Source: Saprospiraceae bacterium (GTDB taxonomy: Bacteria; Bacteroidota; Bacteroidia; Chitinophagales; Saprospiraceae). From it: a stretch of 64,000 bases of DNA. The stretch is from the NCBI GenBank assembly GCA_016715105.1, contig JADKBO010000018.1:83785-147784 (forward strand), given 5' to 3'. Shown one piece after another: positions 54,345 through 63,979 of this stretch. Under the pieces are notes generated by a model. It worked only from the letters and a program-made list of their open reading frames with translations. It was not told the DNA's origin and made no database searches. Positions within the stretch are counted from its first letter, which is position 1. The number at the start of each line of letters is the position of its first letter. The position numbers and the translations under genes were made by a program.

Positions 54345-56162
54345 ATGGTAAGTAAAGGAAAAATGTTGAAAAAATTATTCACAATAGTGTTGCTAGCCTT
54401 CCAACTCACAATCTTCGCACAAGAATCGAGGTTGGCAGATGTTTATTACAACGATGGCGAATTCGAAAAAGCAGCTACTTTGTATAAATCACTGTATGAG
54501 AAAAACAAACAAATTGGTTTGTATTTTCAAAGGTATACAGAATGTTTGCTTTCACTCAAGGCTTATAAAGAAGCTGAGGATGTGATCAAAAAGGAAATTA
54601 AATCCAATCCGGGTGACCCACAATTGAGATTGTCTCTTGCGATGGTTTATGATCGAATTGGGGACGAAGAAAAGTCAAAAGCGATTTACAAAGAGGTCAT
54701 TGATGAAGTAGGTAACAAACCTGAAAATGTGGACATAGTCGCGCGTTCCTTTACATCCATGAATATGTTTGAACAAGCTGCCGCAACTTATGAAAAGGCT
54801 ACTGAAAAAAGTGGGAATCCCAAAACATATGCGTTTAGTCTTGCTGATTTGTACCGCCGCATTGGGAATAGTGAGAAAATGATTCACTATTATTTACTTT
54901 GCGCAGAACAGTTCAGAAATAATCTGAATTACCTCTTTGATACATTTGACAGGTACTTATCGGAAGAAGAAATCGAAAAATTGCAGGCCAAATTATATGA
55001 GGTGATGGAAAAAGAGCCTGATGAAATCATCTATAATGAAATTTTGCAGTGGACATTCATCAACCAGAAAGATTACAAAAAAGCCTTGAGGCAAGCACGT
55101 GCACTGGATCGAAAGCTCAATGAAAATGGTGCTCGCGTAAATGAAATTGCAAAGGTTGCTATGCAGGACAAAGATTATGATACTGCAATTGAGGGTTTTA
55201 AATATATCGTAGACAATAAATCAGTTAATTCTTCTTATTATCTTGAAGCCAAGGGTCTGTTGTTAGATTGTAAAAGAAAGAAGGTTACGCTCAATTATAA
55301 TTACACCAAAGAAGATTTGATTTCTTTACAAACGGAATACAAAACCTTTCTGGACCTTTATGGATATAATTCCAGCACTGTAAATTTAGTGATTGAATAT
55401 GCTGAATTGGAAGCATTGTATTTGAATGATTTGGATGTTGCAATTGGTTTGCTCAAAGAAATGGTAGAATTACAATCCATTTCGCCAGAGTATAGGGCAA
55501 TGGCCAAATTGAAGCTGGGTGATTATTATCTCATGCAGGCAAATCAATGGGAGGCTACACTACTCTACTCACAAGTTGATAAGGATTTTAAGGAAGATCG
55601 TCTTGGGGAACTTGCACGATTTAGCAATGCGAAGTTATCATATTATTTAGGTGATTTTGACTGGGCTCAAGAGCAATTTGACATTCTAAAATCTGCAACT
55701 AGTAAACTCATATCTAATGATGCCATAGACTTGTCCGTTTTCATCATGGACAATCTCAATTTGGATACAACCACTGTGCCTATGGAATTATTTGCGACTG
55801 CAGAGTTATTGACGTTTCAAAACAAGTTGGATGAAGCGGGGATGCTTCTGGACTCCATTGCTAAAGATTATCCAGAGCATTCGCTACTGGATGACATTTT
55901 ATATGCCAAAGCCCAAATAGCGAAAAAGAGATTACAAGCTGAAGAAGAAGCGCGATTATATGGATTAATTATAGAAAAGTTTCCTGAGGAAATCAAAGCT
56001 GACAATGCCATGTTTGCCTTGGCACAACTTTATGAGTTGCATTTTAAGGACATAGAAAAAGCCAAAGAGCTATACCTCAAAATTTTTACAGAATATTCCA
56101 GCAGCACCTTCGCCATTGATGCAAGAAAGAAGTATCGATTACTTAGAGGGGATAATATTTAA
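54345..56162 (+). CDS. Secreted tetratricopeptide-repeat protein
   Basis: This 605-residue protein has a signal peptide (LFTIVLLAFQLTIFAQ) that starts at either ATG 54345 or ATG 54363. It is followed by helical repeats over its whole length, such as ADVYYNDGEFEKAATLYKSL, LSLAMVYDRIGDEEKSKAIYKEV and DNAMFALAQLYELHFKDIEKAKELY. The repeats in the C-terminal half fit the pattern of outer-membrane lipoprotein assembly or cell-division-associated TPR proteins. No catalytic domain is present. Its stop is followed by the DUF4286 start with a 1-nt gap, so the two are translationally linked. Confidence 0.9.
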   Translation: MVSKGKMLKKLFTIVLLAFQLTIFAQESRLADVYYNDGEFEKAATLYKSLYEKNKQIGLYFQRYTECLLSLKAYKEAEDVIKKEIKSNPGDPQLRLSLAMVYDRIGDEEKSKAIYKEVIDEVGNKPENVDIVARSFTSMNMFEQAAATYEKATEKSGNPKTYAFSLADLYRRIGNSEKMIHYYLLCAEQFRNNLNYLFDTFDRYLSEEEIEKLQAKLYEVMEKEPDEIIYNEILQWTFINQKDYKKALRQARALDRKLNENGARVNEIAKVAMQDKDYDTAIEGFKYIVDNKSVNSSYYLEAKGLLLDCKRKKVTLNYNYTKEDLISLQTEYKTFLDLYGYNSSTVNLVIEYAELEALYLNDLDVAIGLLKEMVELQSISPEYRAMAKLKLGDYYLMQANQWEATLLYSQVDKDFKEDRLGELARFSNAKLSYYLGDFDWAQEQFDILKSATSKLISNDAIDLSVFIMDNLNLDTTTVPMELFATAELLTFQNKLDEAGMLLDSIAKDYPEHSLLDDILYAKAQIAKKRLQAEEEARLYGLIIEKFPEEIKADNAMFALAQLYELHFKDIEKAKELYLKIFTEYSSSTFAIDARKKYRLLRGDNI

Positions 56163-56163
56163 T

Positions 56164-56478
56164 ATGAAATTGCTTTACAACATAACCACAAGGGTGGATC
56201 ATTCTGTCGTTGACGAATGGAAAACATACATGACAACTTATTTTATCCCTGCGATGATGTCAACAGATTGTTTTGACTCCTACAAAATGATGCGGATTTT
56301 GGGAGACCCTGAAGAAGACGGGGAGACATTTGCAGTGCAATACGTAGCTCATAATTTGAATGCTTTTGTCACTTATCAAGAAAATCATATGCCCAAACTT
56401 CAATCTCAGACAAGGGAAATGTTTCAAGACAAGGCTCTTAGTTTCAAAACTTTGATGGAAATTCATCTAGAGTCCTAA
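56164..56478 (+). CDS. DUF4286 family protein
   Basis: This 104-residue protein begins MKLLYNITTRVDHSVVDEW and includes the family segments IPAMMSTDCFDSYKMMRIL and ETFAVQYVAHNLNAF. I chose ATG 56164, 1 nt after the upstream stop. DUF4286 is a small Bacteroidota family with a ferredoxin-like alpha/beta fold resembling heme/antibiotic monooxygenases (dimeric alpha/beta barrel), with no proven activity. Its adjacency to the TPR gene in one transcript is the main context. Confidence 0.85.
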   Translation: MKLLYNITTRVDHSVVDEWKTYMTTYFIPAMMSTDCFDSYKMMRILGDPEEDGETFAVQYVAHNLNAFVTYQENHMPKLQSQTREMFQDKALSFKTLMEIHLES

Positions 56479-56789
56479 TGATCGTGAATCAGATTTTAAG
56501 CTTCGAAACTGCTACTTTTGTCAAGAGGGTTTCCTGAAATCTGAAGGTTTTTTGGATGGGTTGATTCAAAAAAGGACATAAGATTTTTCACAATATTCTC
56601 AAAATCAAGCCATTACTTGCATTATTGATGTAAAATTCAATAGCTGTATTTAAATTTTTAATGCAGATAAATTAAAATTAATTTATATTTGAAAGCAACT
56701 CAATATCAATACTTTTGCAATTGTTATTAAATTACTCGATTTGTCCTTAAATTAGAGTTTTAATTTGAAGCAAAAACTTCCGTGTATAG
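56479..56789. other. 311-nt intergenic region upstream of the Rrf2 gene
   Basis: This holds a promoter (56688-56717) and otherwise no ORF or strong hairpin. A second TATATTTG-type box and a TACTTTTG (about 56515) occur, but at poor positions. Confidence 0.5.
56688..56717 (+). promoter_or_regulatory. Promoter of the Rrf2 regulator (TTTG-N18-TACTTTTG)
   Basis: TTTG (56688-56691), an 18-nt spacer and TACTTTTG followed by C (56710-56717) match the Bacteroidota consensus within one base of spacing, 72 nt before the ATG at 56790. Confidence 0.65.
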
Positions 56790-57233
56790 ATGATTTCGAA
56801 GAAAATGAAATATGCCTTAAAGGCCCTTACTTATTTATACAAACATTCTAATAAAGATCATTGCATCAGAACGCAAGAAATTTCAGAAAATGAAAAAATT
56901 CCAAAGAAATTTCTTGAACAGATTTTGTTGGATTTGAAAAAATCAGGCTTGGTGAATAGTAAACAAGGCAATGTAGGCGGTTACTATATCATGAAACATA
57001 CGGAGAAAGCCACTATCAAAGAAATATATCGCCTTTTTGATGGGCCCATCGCATTGGTTCCTTGCGCCTCATTAAATTATTATGAAACTTGTGATGATTG
57101 TGTTGATGAAGCCACTTGCAGCATCAAAAAGCAATTGATCATCATCAGAGATCAAACACTTGCAGTTATGGAACAAGTCACCTTGAGTACTATATTTAAT
57201 GGTGATGCAGAAACTGTAAGCACACAGTCTTAA
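56790..57233 (+). CDS. Rrf2 family transcriptional regulator with Cys cluster
   Basis: This 147-residue winged-helix protein has the N-terminal DNA-binding region MKYALKALTYLYKHSN and ISENEKIPKKFLEQILLDL (recognition helix). A dimerisation helix follows, and near residue 92-112 there is a Cys cluster with C-x8-C-x2-C-x5-C. Such Cys patterns in Rrf2 (IscR/NsrR/RirA-like) coordinate an [Fe-S] cluster or act in sulfur/redox sensing, but this spacing differs from IscR. The target genes are unknown. The 3' end overlaps the end of the convergent dehydrogenase subunit gene by 4 nt. Confidence 0.9.
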   Translation: MISKKMKYALKALTYLYKHSNKDHCIRTQEISENEKIPKKFLEQILLDLKKSGLVNSKQGNVGGYYIMKHTEKATIKEIYRLFDGPIALVPCASLNYYETCDDCVDEATCSIKKQLIIIRDQTLAVMEQVTLSTIFNGDAETVSTQS

Positions 57234-57947
57234 GTAATCAGATTCATATCGTCATCCCATTCTGCTATCACCTCTCTTTTTGATTGGTCTACACACTTAG
57301 CCAGCCATTCTTCCTCATAAGCCACCTCATGATCTTTTTAATACATCCTCTGGAATTCCATCCCATATATTTGGCCTATTACCAACATAACCCAATGCGT
57401 CTATTCCAATTTTTGAAGTGAAATAACCTGTAACGGTCAGATTTCTCATGAGATTGAAAAATGATCTGCCTTGCGCAAATTCAGGTTTTTTATTTTCTTT
57501 ATCCGGATAAGCTATATCATCAATGATTTTTATTTGATCTGGACCCGAAGCTTCTGCAAATGATTTTCCAAATCTAGAAAATGACTCATGATCTAACCAC
57601 ATCAGTCCCCCACGGATTGGCAGCTGGTGGTTGGGAATGTCTTTTACAATAAACTCAATGAAATCTGCGACTTTTGCGTCACTGGCACTTCCAAATTTTT
57701 CTGTTTTGGGTAAAATGATGTCGCACAATACAGCTACAGTTGTCAATTCATATTCAGTCAGATATGTTTCTGCAAATATTTTTTGATCATGTGCCAACTC
57801 TGCTTCATTTCTGCCGTACAATCCTACTTTTTCTGGTGAAATTGCAGGCGTTTTATCATCTGTTTTACAACCTGGCACGGTAGAAAGTCCAACTCCTCCA
57901 GCAATCGAACCAAGTAATAATGATTTTATAGTATCTCTCCTATCCAT
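57230..57947 (-). CDS. Gluconate 2-dehydrogenase subunit 3-like protein, C-terminus displaced by a frameshift at 57335-57339
   Basis: The open frame ends at 57327, but a shifted frame downstream encodes a conserved-looking tail, including YEEEWLAKCVDQSKREVIAE and ending at 57230. Removing one base from the T5 run at 57335-57339 (plus strand) joins them as EDVLKDHEVAYEEEW, giving ~238 residues. The N-terminus has RRDTIKSLLLG and a lipobox-like Cys27 (TVPGC), typical of Tat-exported lipoproteins of this family. Helical family motifs include LCDIILPKTEKFGSASDAKV and FFNLMRNLTVTGYFTSKIG. It is the small subunit partnering the GMC oxidoreductase encoded just upstream (9-nt gap). Confidence 0.85.
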
Positions 57948-57956
57948 GGTCGTGTT

Positions 57957-59675
57957 TTAAAGGTTTTGTTTTTTCAATTGATCAACTATGTATTCTGAAG
58001 TTCTCATAGAAAGGGCCAGAATTGTCCAGGTACAGTTTTTATCAGCTTGTGACACAAATGGGCCGGCATCAACAATGAACACATTTTTGCAATCATGAAG
58101 CTGAGCATATTTATTACAAACAGAAGTTTTTGGATCGTCGCCCATTCTGGTAGTTCCTACTTCATGAATAATTTGACCTGGCGCTAGCAGACCGTAGTCT
58201 TTATCTTTACCGGGAACATCACCAAGCGGAATTCCACCCATATTTTGCCCAATTTCATCAAAAGTAGCAACCATGTGTTTGGCTTGCAATCTTTCATAAT
58301 CAGACCATTTATAATCAAATCTCAAAACAGGAATACCAAATTGATCCACCGTATTGGGGTCAATCTCACACCTGTTTTCATATCTGGCTATGGCCTCTCC
58401 TCTGCCTGCCATTCCTACAATAGCGCCATAAAACCGTTGTACATCATCTCTTAGCTTATCTCCGTATCCACCTAGCTCACCTCCAATGTATTTGTTCATC
58501 TCTGTGACATCATATGAAAAACCATAGGCAGGCATACTCATTCCACCAGATATCTCAATGTGGTAACCTCTAGGGAAGTCCAATTTTTTATTGTCACCCC
58601 ACCAAGGTGAGTAGATATGGGCGCCTCCAGTTCCATCTTCATTGTACATTTTGCGATTCATCAAAGCAGGAACAAAAATTGTCCTGCCAGCACCTGTAGA
58701 ATCGTGCAAATACCGTCCTACGACATCACTGCTATTTCCAAGGCCATTTGGATGCTGGGCACTTTTTGAATTTAGTAGAATTCGAGCACTGCTACATGCT
58801 GATGCTCCGAGCACCACTACTTTTGCGTTTAATTGGTATTCTTTGCGATCTTCTTTATTGATGTATGAAACACCTGTGGCCTTACCTTCAGCGTCGGTAG
58901 TAACAGATCTCACCATACAGTTGGTATATAAATCTACTTGGCCCCCATTCTGCTGAGCTGGAAATATCAAACATGATCCCGATGAAAAGTCTGCGTAAAC
59001 ACTACAACTACGATTGCATTGATGACAATAAAAACAAACGCCTCTATCGTTATTCAGCTTTTTTGTAAGAATCGATAATCTATTGGGTATAATAGGAACT
59101 CCAGATTTTCGGGCTCCTTTGATGTAATACAATTCGTGTAATCTTGGCTTTGGAGGAGGTAAGAAAAATCCATCAGGGTCATTGTATCTTCCTTCTTTGG
59201 AACCAAAAACCCCAATCATTTTGTCTAATTTATCATAATATGGTTTGATGTCTTCGTAACCGATTGGCCAATTATCCCCTAACCCATCTACGTCTTTGTG
59301 TTTAAAATCGATGGGCCCAAAACGTAAGGAAATTCTACCCCAGTGATTGGTGCGACCTCCCAACATTCGAGAACGCCACCACATAAATTTGGTACCTTCT
59401 TTGGTTGTGTAAGGTTCGCCATCAACTTTCCAGTCCCCATAAGACATGTCAAAGTCTCCAAAAGCGCGATTGGTACTTGCACCTCTTCGAGGTGATTCCC
59501 AAGGCCATTTTAATTGGGTTTGTGTTTTTGGGTCTTTTGGATCGAAAAATGGACCTGCTTCCACCAAGGCCACTTTGAGACCGTTTTTAGCCAGAATGTT
59601 GGTGGCCATTCCTCCACCAGCTCCAGAACCAACTATGATTACATCGTATTGCTTTGGCGTTTCTTTGATTTGCAT
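57957..59675 (-). CDS. GMC-type FAD-dependent oxidoreductase (gluconate/sugar dehydrogenase large-subunit-like)
   Basis: This 572-residue flavoprotein has the FAD Rossmann motif DVIIVGSGAGGGMATN near the N-terminus (~residues 10-25) and a Cys-rich stretch CFYCHQCNRSCSVYADF (~213-229). It also has the C-terminal GMC motif with HEVGTTRMGDDP (~510-521, active-site His) and the Asn in ADKNCTWTILALS. It lies directly upstream of the subunit-3-like gene, as in membrane-bound two- or three-subunit sugar dehydrogenases. No cytochrome c subunit gene is adjacent. Electrons may pass to another acceptor; substrate unknown (gluconate, other polyols or keto-sugars). Confidence 0.9.
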   Translation of the reverse strand: MQIKETPKQYDVIIVGSGAGGGMATNILAKNGLKVALVEAGPFFDPKDPKTQTQLKWPWESPRRGASTNRAFGDFDMSYGDWKVDGEPYTTKEGTKFMWWRSRMLGGRTNHWGRISLRFGPIDFKHKDVDGLGDNWPIGYEDIKPYYDKLDKMIGVFGSKEGRYNDPDGFFLPPPKPRLHELYYIKGARKSGVPIIPNRLSILTKKLNNDRGVCFYCHQCNRSCSVYADFSSGSCLIFPAQQNGGQVDLYTNCMVRSVTTDAEGKATGVSYINKEDRKEYQLNAKVVVLGASACSSARILLNSKSAQHPNGLGNSSDVVGRYLHDSTGAGRTIFVPALMNRKMYNEDGTGGAHIYSPWWGDNKKLDFPRGYHIEISGGMSMPAYGFSYDVTEMNKYIGGELGGYGDKLRDDVQRFYGAIVGMAGRGEAIARYENRCEIDPNTVDQFGIPVLRFDYKWSDYERLQAKHMVATFDEIGQNMGGIPLGDVPGKDKDYGLLAPGQIIHEVGTTRMGDDPKTSVCNKYAQLHDCKNVFIVDAGPFVSQADKNCTWTILALSMRTSEYIVDQLKKQNL

Positions 59676-59795
59676 ATTACACTTGTTTGGGCTAAAGTTT
59701 GAAACTTAATCTATTAGCATTAAAATTATGCAAAAAATGAAACCGCCCCCAATTGTAATAAAATAAATAAATTAGACCTCCAGGAATTCGCGGAA

Positions 59796-60965
59796 TTAAA
59801 ATCTTTCGAAAATACCAGCGATTCCTTGGCCACCACCAACACAAGCAGTCACTAAGCCATATTTTTCATCTCGTCTTTTCATTTCATTCAGTAACTGGAT
59901 GGTCAATTTTGCTCCAGTACATCCTAGAGGGTGCCCCAAAGCAATAGCTCCACCATTGACGTTGGTGATTTCTGGATTAAGGCCTGCTTCTTTAATTACT
60001 GCTAAAGACTGTGATGCAAAAGCTTCATTCAATTCGATCAAACCAATATCAGAAAGAGATAAACCACTTTGTTTGAGCGCTTTTGGTATGGCAGCACATG
60101 GGCCTATACCCGTGTAAAGTGGATCAACACCTGCCACTGAACAAGCAGCTAATCTGGCAATGGGCGACAAGCCTAATGATTTCATCAGTCGATCGCTCAT
60201 AACCAATACAAACGCTGCTCCGTCAGATGTTTGACTGGAATTACCTGCAGTCACGATGCCGCCATTTTTAAATGCTGCCGGTAATTTTCCTAATGCTTCT
60301 AAGGAAGTGTCAACCCTTACTCCTTCATCAGTATCTACTGTATGACTAGATTCTTGTCTTTGATTGTTATTTACAAAGACCTCCTTAACTTCAATGGGTA
60401 CTATTTCGCTTTTGAATTTTCCTTCATTAATGGCAGCTGCAGCTAATTGGTGTGACCTTAAAGCAAATTCATCTGACTCTTGTCTCGTAATGTTCCATTT
60501 TTTACCAACAGCCTCTGCAGTGGCACCCATGCTCACGTGATAGTTGAGATTTTCCAAGGCTGCTTGATACGACGGGGCCATTTTATAACCAGTCATCGGT
60601 ATCATGCTCATGTTTTCAGTTCCACCAGCAATGTAACACTCTCCCATCCCAGCTGTAATTTTAGCAACAGCAATGGAAATTGCTTCAAGACCAGATGCGC
60701 AGTATCTATTGATGGTGAATCCGGGGACTGATTTTCCCAAAGCTCTCATAGAAATATTTCTACCTATTTGTAAACCTTGTTCGCCCTCTGGATTCGCGCA
60801 ACCTACAATTACATCATCTACTAAAAGTGGATCAAAACCAGGAATAGATTCAACCAAATTTTTGATGATGTCTACTGCAAGGTCATCAGAACGATAATTT
60901 TTAAAACCACCGCGTTTTGCTTTTGCAACTGCAGATCTTTTTCCTCCTATGATATATGCTTCCAT
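59796..60965 (-). CDS. fadA: Acetyl-CoA C-acyltransferase (3-ketoacyl-CoA thiolase)
   Basis: This 389-residue thiolase has the nucleophilic Cys in TINRYCASGLEAI (~residue 89), the N-E-A-F motif (NEAFASQ), the His in ALGHPLGCTGAK (~347), and the second Cys in CVGGGQG near the C-terminus. It catalyses the last step of beta-oxidation, cleaving 3-ketoacyl-CoA. It is downstream of the FadN-type gene with a 41-nt gap on the same strand, forming a fadN-fadA operon. Its length and motifs are normal. Confidence 0.95.
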   Translation of the reverse strand: MEAYIIGGKRSAVAKAKRGGFKNYRSDDLAVDIIKNLVESIPGFDPLLVDDVIVGCANPEGEQGLQIGRNISMRALGKSVPGFTINRYCASGLEAISIAVAKITAGMGECYIAGGTENMSMIPMTGYKMAPSYQAALENLNYHVSMGATAEAVGKKWNITRQESDEFALRSHQLAAAAINEGKFKSEIVPIEVKEVFVNNNQRQESSHTVDTDEGVRVDTSLEALGKLPAAFKNGGIVTAGNSSQTSDGAAFVLVMSDRLMKSLGLSPIARLAACSVAGVDPLYTGIGPCAAIPKALKQSGLSLSDIGLIELNEAFASQSLAVIKEAGLNPEITNVNGGAIALGHPLGCTGAKLTIQLLNEMKRRDEKYGLVTACVGGGQGIAGIFERF

Positions 60966-61006
60966 TGTATTATTTCTTTTTTGAAAATCGATTTGATTAA
61001 TTTGGT

Positions 61007-63380
61007 TTAATTGCGGAGTGGTTTGCTATTCATCAACATGTATTGAATTCTCTCTTGTGTTTTTTGAGTGCCCAAAAGTTGCATGAAAGCTTCCCTTTCT
61101 ATATCCAATAAGTATTGCTCACTTACTTGCTGCTGTCCTGTCAAATCACCTCCGCATAAAACATAGGCTATTTTTCGCGAAATTTCAACATCGTGTTCGC
61201 TCATATATTTTCCAAGGAAATATTCATTAATTGCTGTGTAAAGTGTCGCCAAGCCAGTTCGACCCAAAACAGTTACAGGCTTTGCCGACGGAGCAACATA
61301 TCCTTCACTCAGTGCAAGGACCTTTTCTTTAGCTTGTTGTAAGACGCGTTGGGTACCAAAACAAACACTGTCTCTGTTATCCAATAAATAGCCTAAATCA
61401 AAAGCTTCATGAGCGGATGTAGAAACTGCAGCCGTTGCAATATTTTTTAATTTATCGACTATGGTTGGGATTTGCGTATCTCCTTCAAAATAGCTATCAG
61501 AGGCTCTCAAGGCAAACTCTTTCGTTCCTCCGCCTCCTGGAAGTAAACCAACACCCACTTCAACAAGACCAATATAACTTTCAGCGGAAGCTACCACTGC
61601 ATCTGCATGCATAGCCATTTCGCATCCTCCACCAAAAACATAACCTTGAGTGCCTATGACAACCGGTACATCGCAATACCTCATGCGCATATTTACCTGT
61701 TGGAAGCCATCCACCATTGCCTCCAGGGTTTTCCAATCGCCTTGCATAGCAGCCATACCCACAGCCATTAGGTTAGCGCCGACAGAAAAGTTTTTAGCAT
61801 TGTTTCCTATGACAATTCCCTTCCAATCGCCATTTTCTGCAAGTGCAATTGCTTCAGAAAGTCCAGTTCCGATTCCTTCACCAATGGTATTTGCTTTGGA
61901 AGTAAATTCCAAACACATCACGCCATCACCAATATCATGGACTGTACATTCTGTGTTTTTTAAAACTGGCTTTTGTTCCCCAAAATTAGATAGTTTAATG
62001 AGCCCGACAGCTCCTGGGACTAATTCAAAATCTTTGCTGCCCAGATCATAATAAGTTTGGTTTCCTGTTTCACTAGCGTAGAAGGAAAACTTTGCCACTT
62101 TCTTTTTTATCATAAATCCAGTTTGGAATTGGAAGGCCCTGTGATTCGGCTAATGAAAGACCATATTCAAATCCCAACATATCCCAATATTCAAAAGGGC
62201 CATATGACCAGGCATAACCAGCTTTCATGGCATCATCAATACTGTATATATTATCAGAAATCTCGGGAATTCTATTGGATGCATAAGAAAACAAACCTCC
62301 AAAAAAAGCGCTCAAGAATTGTCCACCTTTGTCACTAGCTTCAATCATTTCTTTGAGCCTTTTGCTCATGATTTCTATTTTCTTTGCTATTGCCAAACTA
62401 GGTATTCCTGGTTTCTGCGTTGGACCGTATTCCAGAGTTTGCAAATCAAGGGCATGTATGATAGACTTTCCACTTTCATCCTTTTCATTGGTTTTTTTAT
62501 AATATCCCTGTCCACTTTTGTTTCCTAAAAACTTATTGTCCAATAGAAATTGCATGTGTTTTGGAACAGGTCGATCTTTCATTTTGATGACATATTCATC
62601 TTCTGGACTTGAGGCAATAACGCCTTGTGTAACTTTTGCACTGGTATCCAAACCAACTAAATCAAGTAATCTAAAACTTCCGGTTGATGGCCATCCAATT
62701 GCGTCACCAGTTAATTTGTCGACCTCTGTCACCGTCAAGCCTAGATCATCGGTCAATTCAAGTACCTTATTTCCAGAAAAGAAACCAATGCGATTGGCTA
62801 TAAATGCAGGAGTATCTTTGCATAAAACTGTTTTCTTTCCCAAAACGATGTCTCCAAAATGCATGAAAAAATCAATGATCTTTTGGTCTGTTTCTGATTG
62901 GGGAATGATTTCCAACAAAGACATATATCTTGCTGGGTTGAAAAAATGCGTACCACAAAAGTGCTTTTTGAAATCTTCACTTCTACCTTCAGCTAAAACG
63001 TGTAATGGAATACCTGATGTATTAGAAGTAATCAATGTACCAGGTTTTCTTACTGCTTCTATTTTTCGTAAGTGCTTTTTGATGTCTGCTCGTTCTACAA
63101 TGACTTCAATAACCCAATCGCAATCTGCTATTTGTTTTAGATGATCATCAAAGTTGCCAGTTTGAATACGTTTGGCAAAAGCTGCTTTATAAAGAGGAGC
63201 AGGTTTGGATTTAATGGCTGTTTGTAAAGCTGTATCTGCTACCAAATTTCTCTTAGCCCCTTCTGTAGGCAAATCCATCATGATCACGTCCATTCCAACA
63301 TTTGCAAGATGGCATGCAATCCCAGAGCCCATCACTCCAGAGCCCAAGACGGCTACTTTTTTTATCCTTATTGACATCAA
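61007..63380 (-). CDS. FadN-type bifunctional 3-hydroxyacyl-CoA dehydrogenase/enoyl-CoA hydratase, split by a frameshift at 62086-62089
   Basis: Two frames join into ~790 residues if one A is removed from the A4 run at 62086-62089 (plus strand), giving ESGKVSFYASETGNQTYYDL. The N-terminal part (from 63380) is an NAD-binding 3-hydroxyacyl-CoA dehydrogenase: VAVLGSGVMGSGIACHLA, SNTSGIPL, HFFNPARYM and AFIANRIGF. The C-terminal part is a crotonase-fold enoyl-CoA hydratase with GNNAKNFSVGANL and YVFGGGCEMAMHAD, where the oxyanion and Glu residues are expected. HAD-then-ECH is the FadN/YusL order found in Bacteroidota. It performs the middle two steps of beta-oxidation and is transcribed with thiolase. 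As two ORFs it would look artificially like two genes. Confidence 0.85.
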
Positions 63381-63859
63381 TAGGTAATTTAATGTGGTTT
63401 AACAATTAAAAACAAACGCATTTCATTTGTATTTATACGAATAAAATAGTGCGAAAATTACTTTAAGCTATGTTATCCATTTACATTTTAACTCTATACG
63501 CTCCTTTAAGTTCAGAAATTAAAAATACAAAATTAAATTTAACTCGAAGTTAATATTTTAATATTGGACAAGTCCATTTTTTATTAAAAATAATAGATTC
63601 ATGCTTAAAAAGGCAATTAAAAAGACATTTAAAATTTTAAATAAGTAATTCCTGTTTGGGGTAAAATAAAAAAGTAATGCACGAAGAACTTGGAAGCTGA
63701 ATCTATTCTACTGATTCCCAACTAAATATTAAAAACCAAAAGGTATAAAGTTTTAACTCCATCAAATAATCAAAAAATAATATATAATAAAAAATTAAAA
63801 AGATTTGGAGGGGATAAAAAATGATCTATCTTTGCACCACTTTTGAAATAAAGGTGTAA
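63381..63859. other. 479-nt AT-rich intergenic region upstream of tRNA-Phe
   Basis: It contains the tRNA-Phe promoter at its right end and a TAATTTTC sequence about 75 nt upstream of the FadN gene that is a near-miss -7 box on the minus strand. No ORF or hairpin terminator is visible. Confidence 0.5.
63804..63834 (+). promoter_or_regulatory. tRNA-Phe promoter (TTTG-N19-TATCTTTG)
   Basis: TTTG (63804-63807), exactly 19 nt, then TATCTTTG (63827-63834) and C. This is a full consensus Bacteroidota promoter, 26 nt before the tRNA. Confidence 0.88.
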
Positions 63860-63932
63860 GGTACCTTAGCTCAGTTGGTAGAGCATCGGACTGAAAATCC
63901 GTGTGTCCCCAGTTCAAATCTGGGAGGTACCA
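63860..63932 (+). tRNA. tRNA-Phe (anticodon GAA)
   Basis: This is a 73-nt cloverleaf. The acceptor GGTACCT pairs with AGGTACC and the discriminator base is A. The D-arm reads GCTCAGTTGGTAGAGC. The anticodon stem CGGA/TCCG holds GAA, and the T-arm is CCCAG/CTGGG with loop TTCAAAT. CCA is not encoded. Confidence 0.97.
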
Positions 63933-63938
63933 CTTTAA

Positions 63939-63966
63939 AAGCTCTTCTTCGGAAGGGCTTTTTTTG
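63939..63966 (+). terminator. Intrinsic terminator of tRNA-Phe with UUCG tetraloop
   Basis: AAGCTCTTC (63939-63947) pairs with GAAGGGCTT (63952-63960) over 9 bp including one G-U pair, closing a TTCG loop, followed by Ts. Confidence 0.9.
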
Positions 63967-63979
63967 TTTATAATCTCAA

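Noticed and set aside
840..62089. Programmed ribosomal frameshifting at the seven indel sites
   Set aside because: Sites differ in sequence and direction (4 losses, 3 gains), no shared slippery heptamer or downstream pseudoknot pattern is visible, and the families affected are unrelated.
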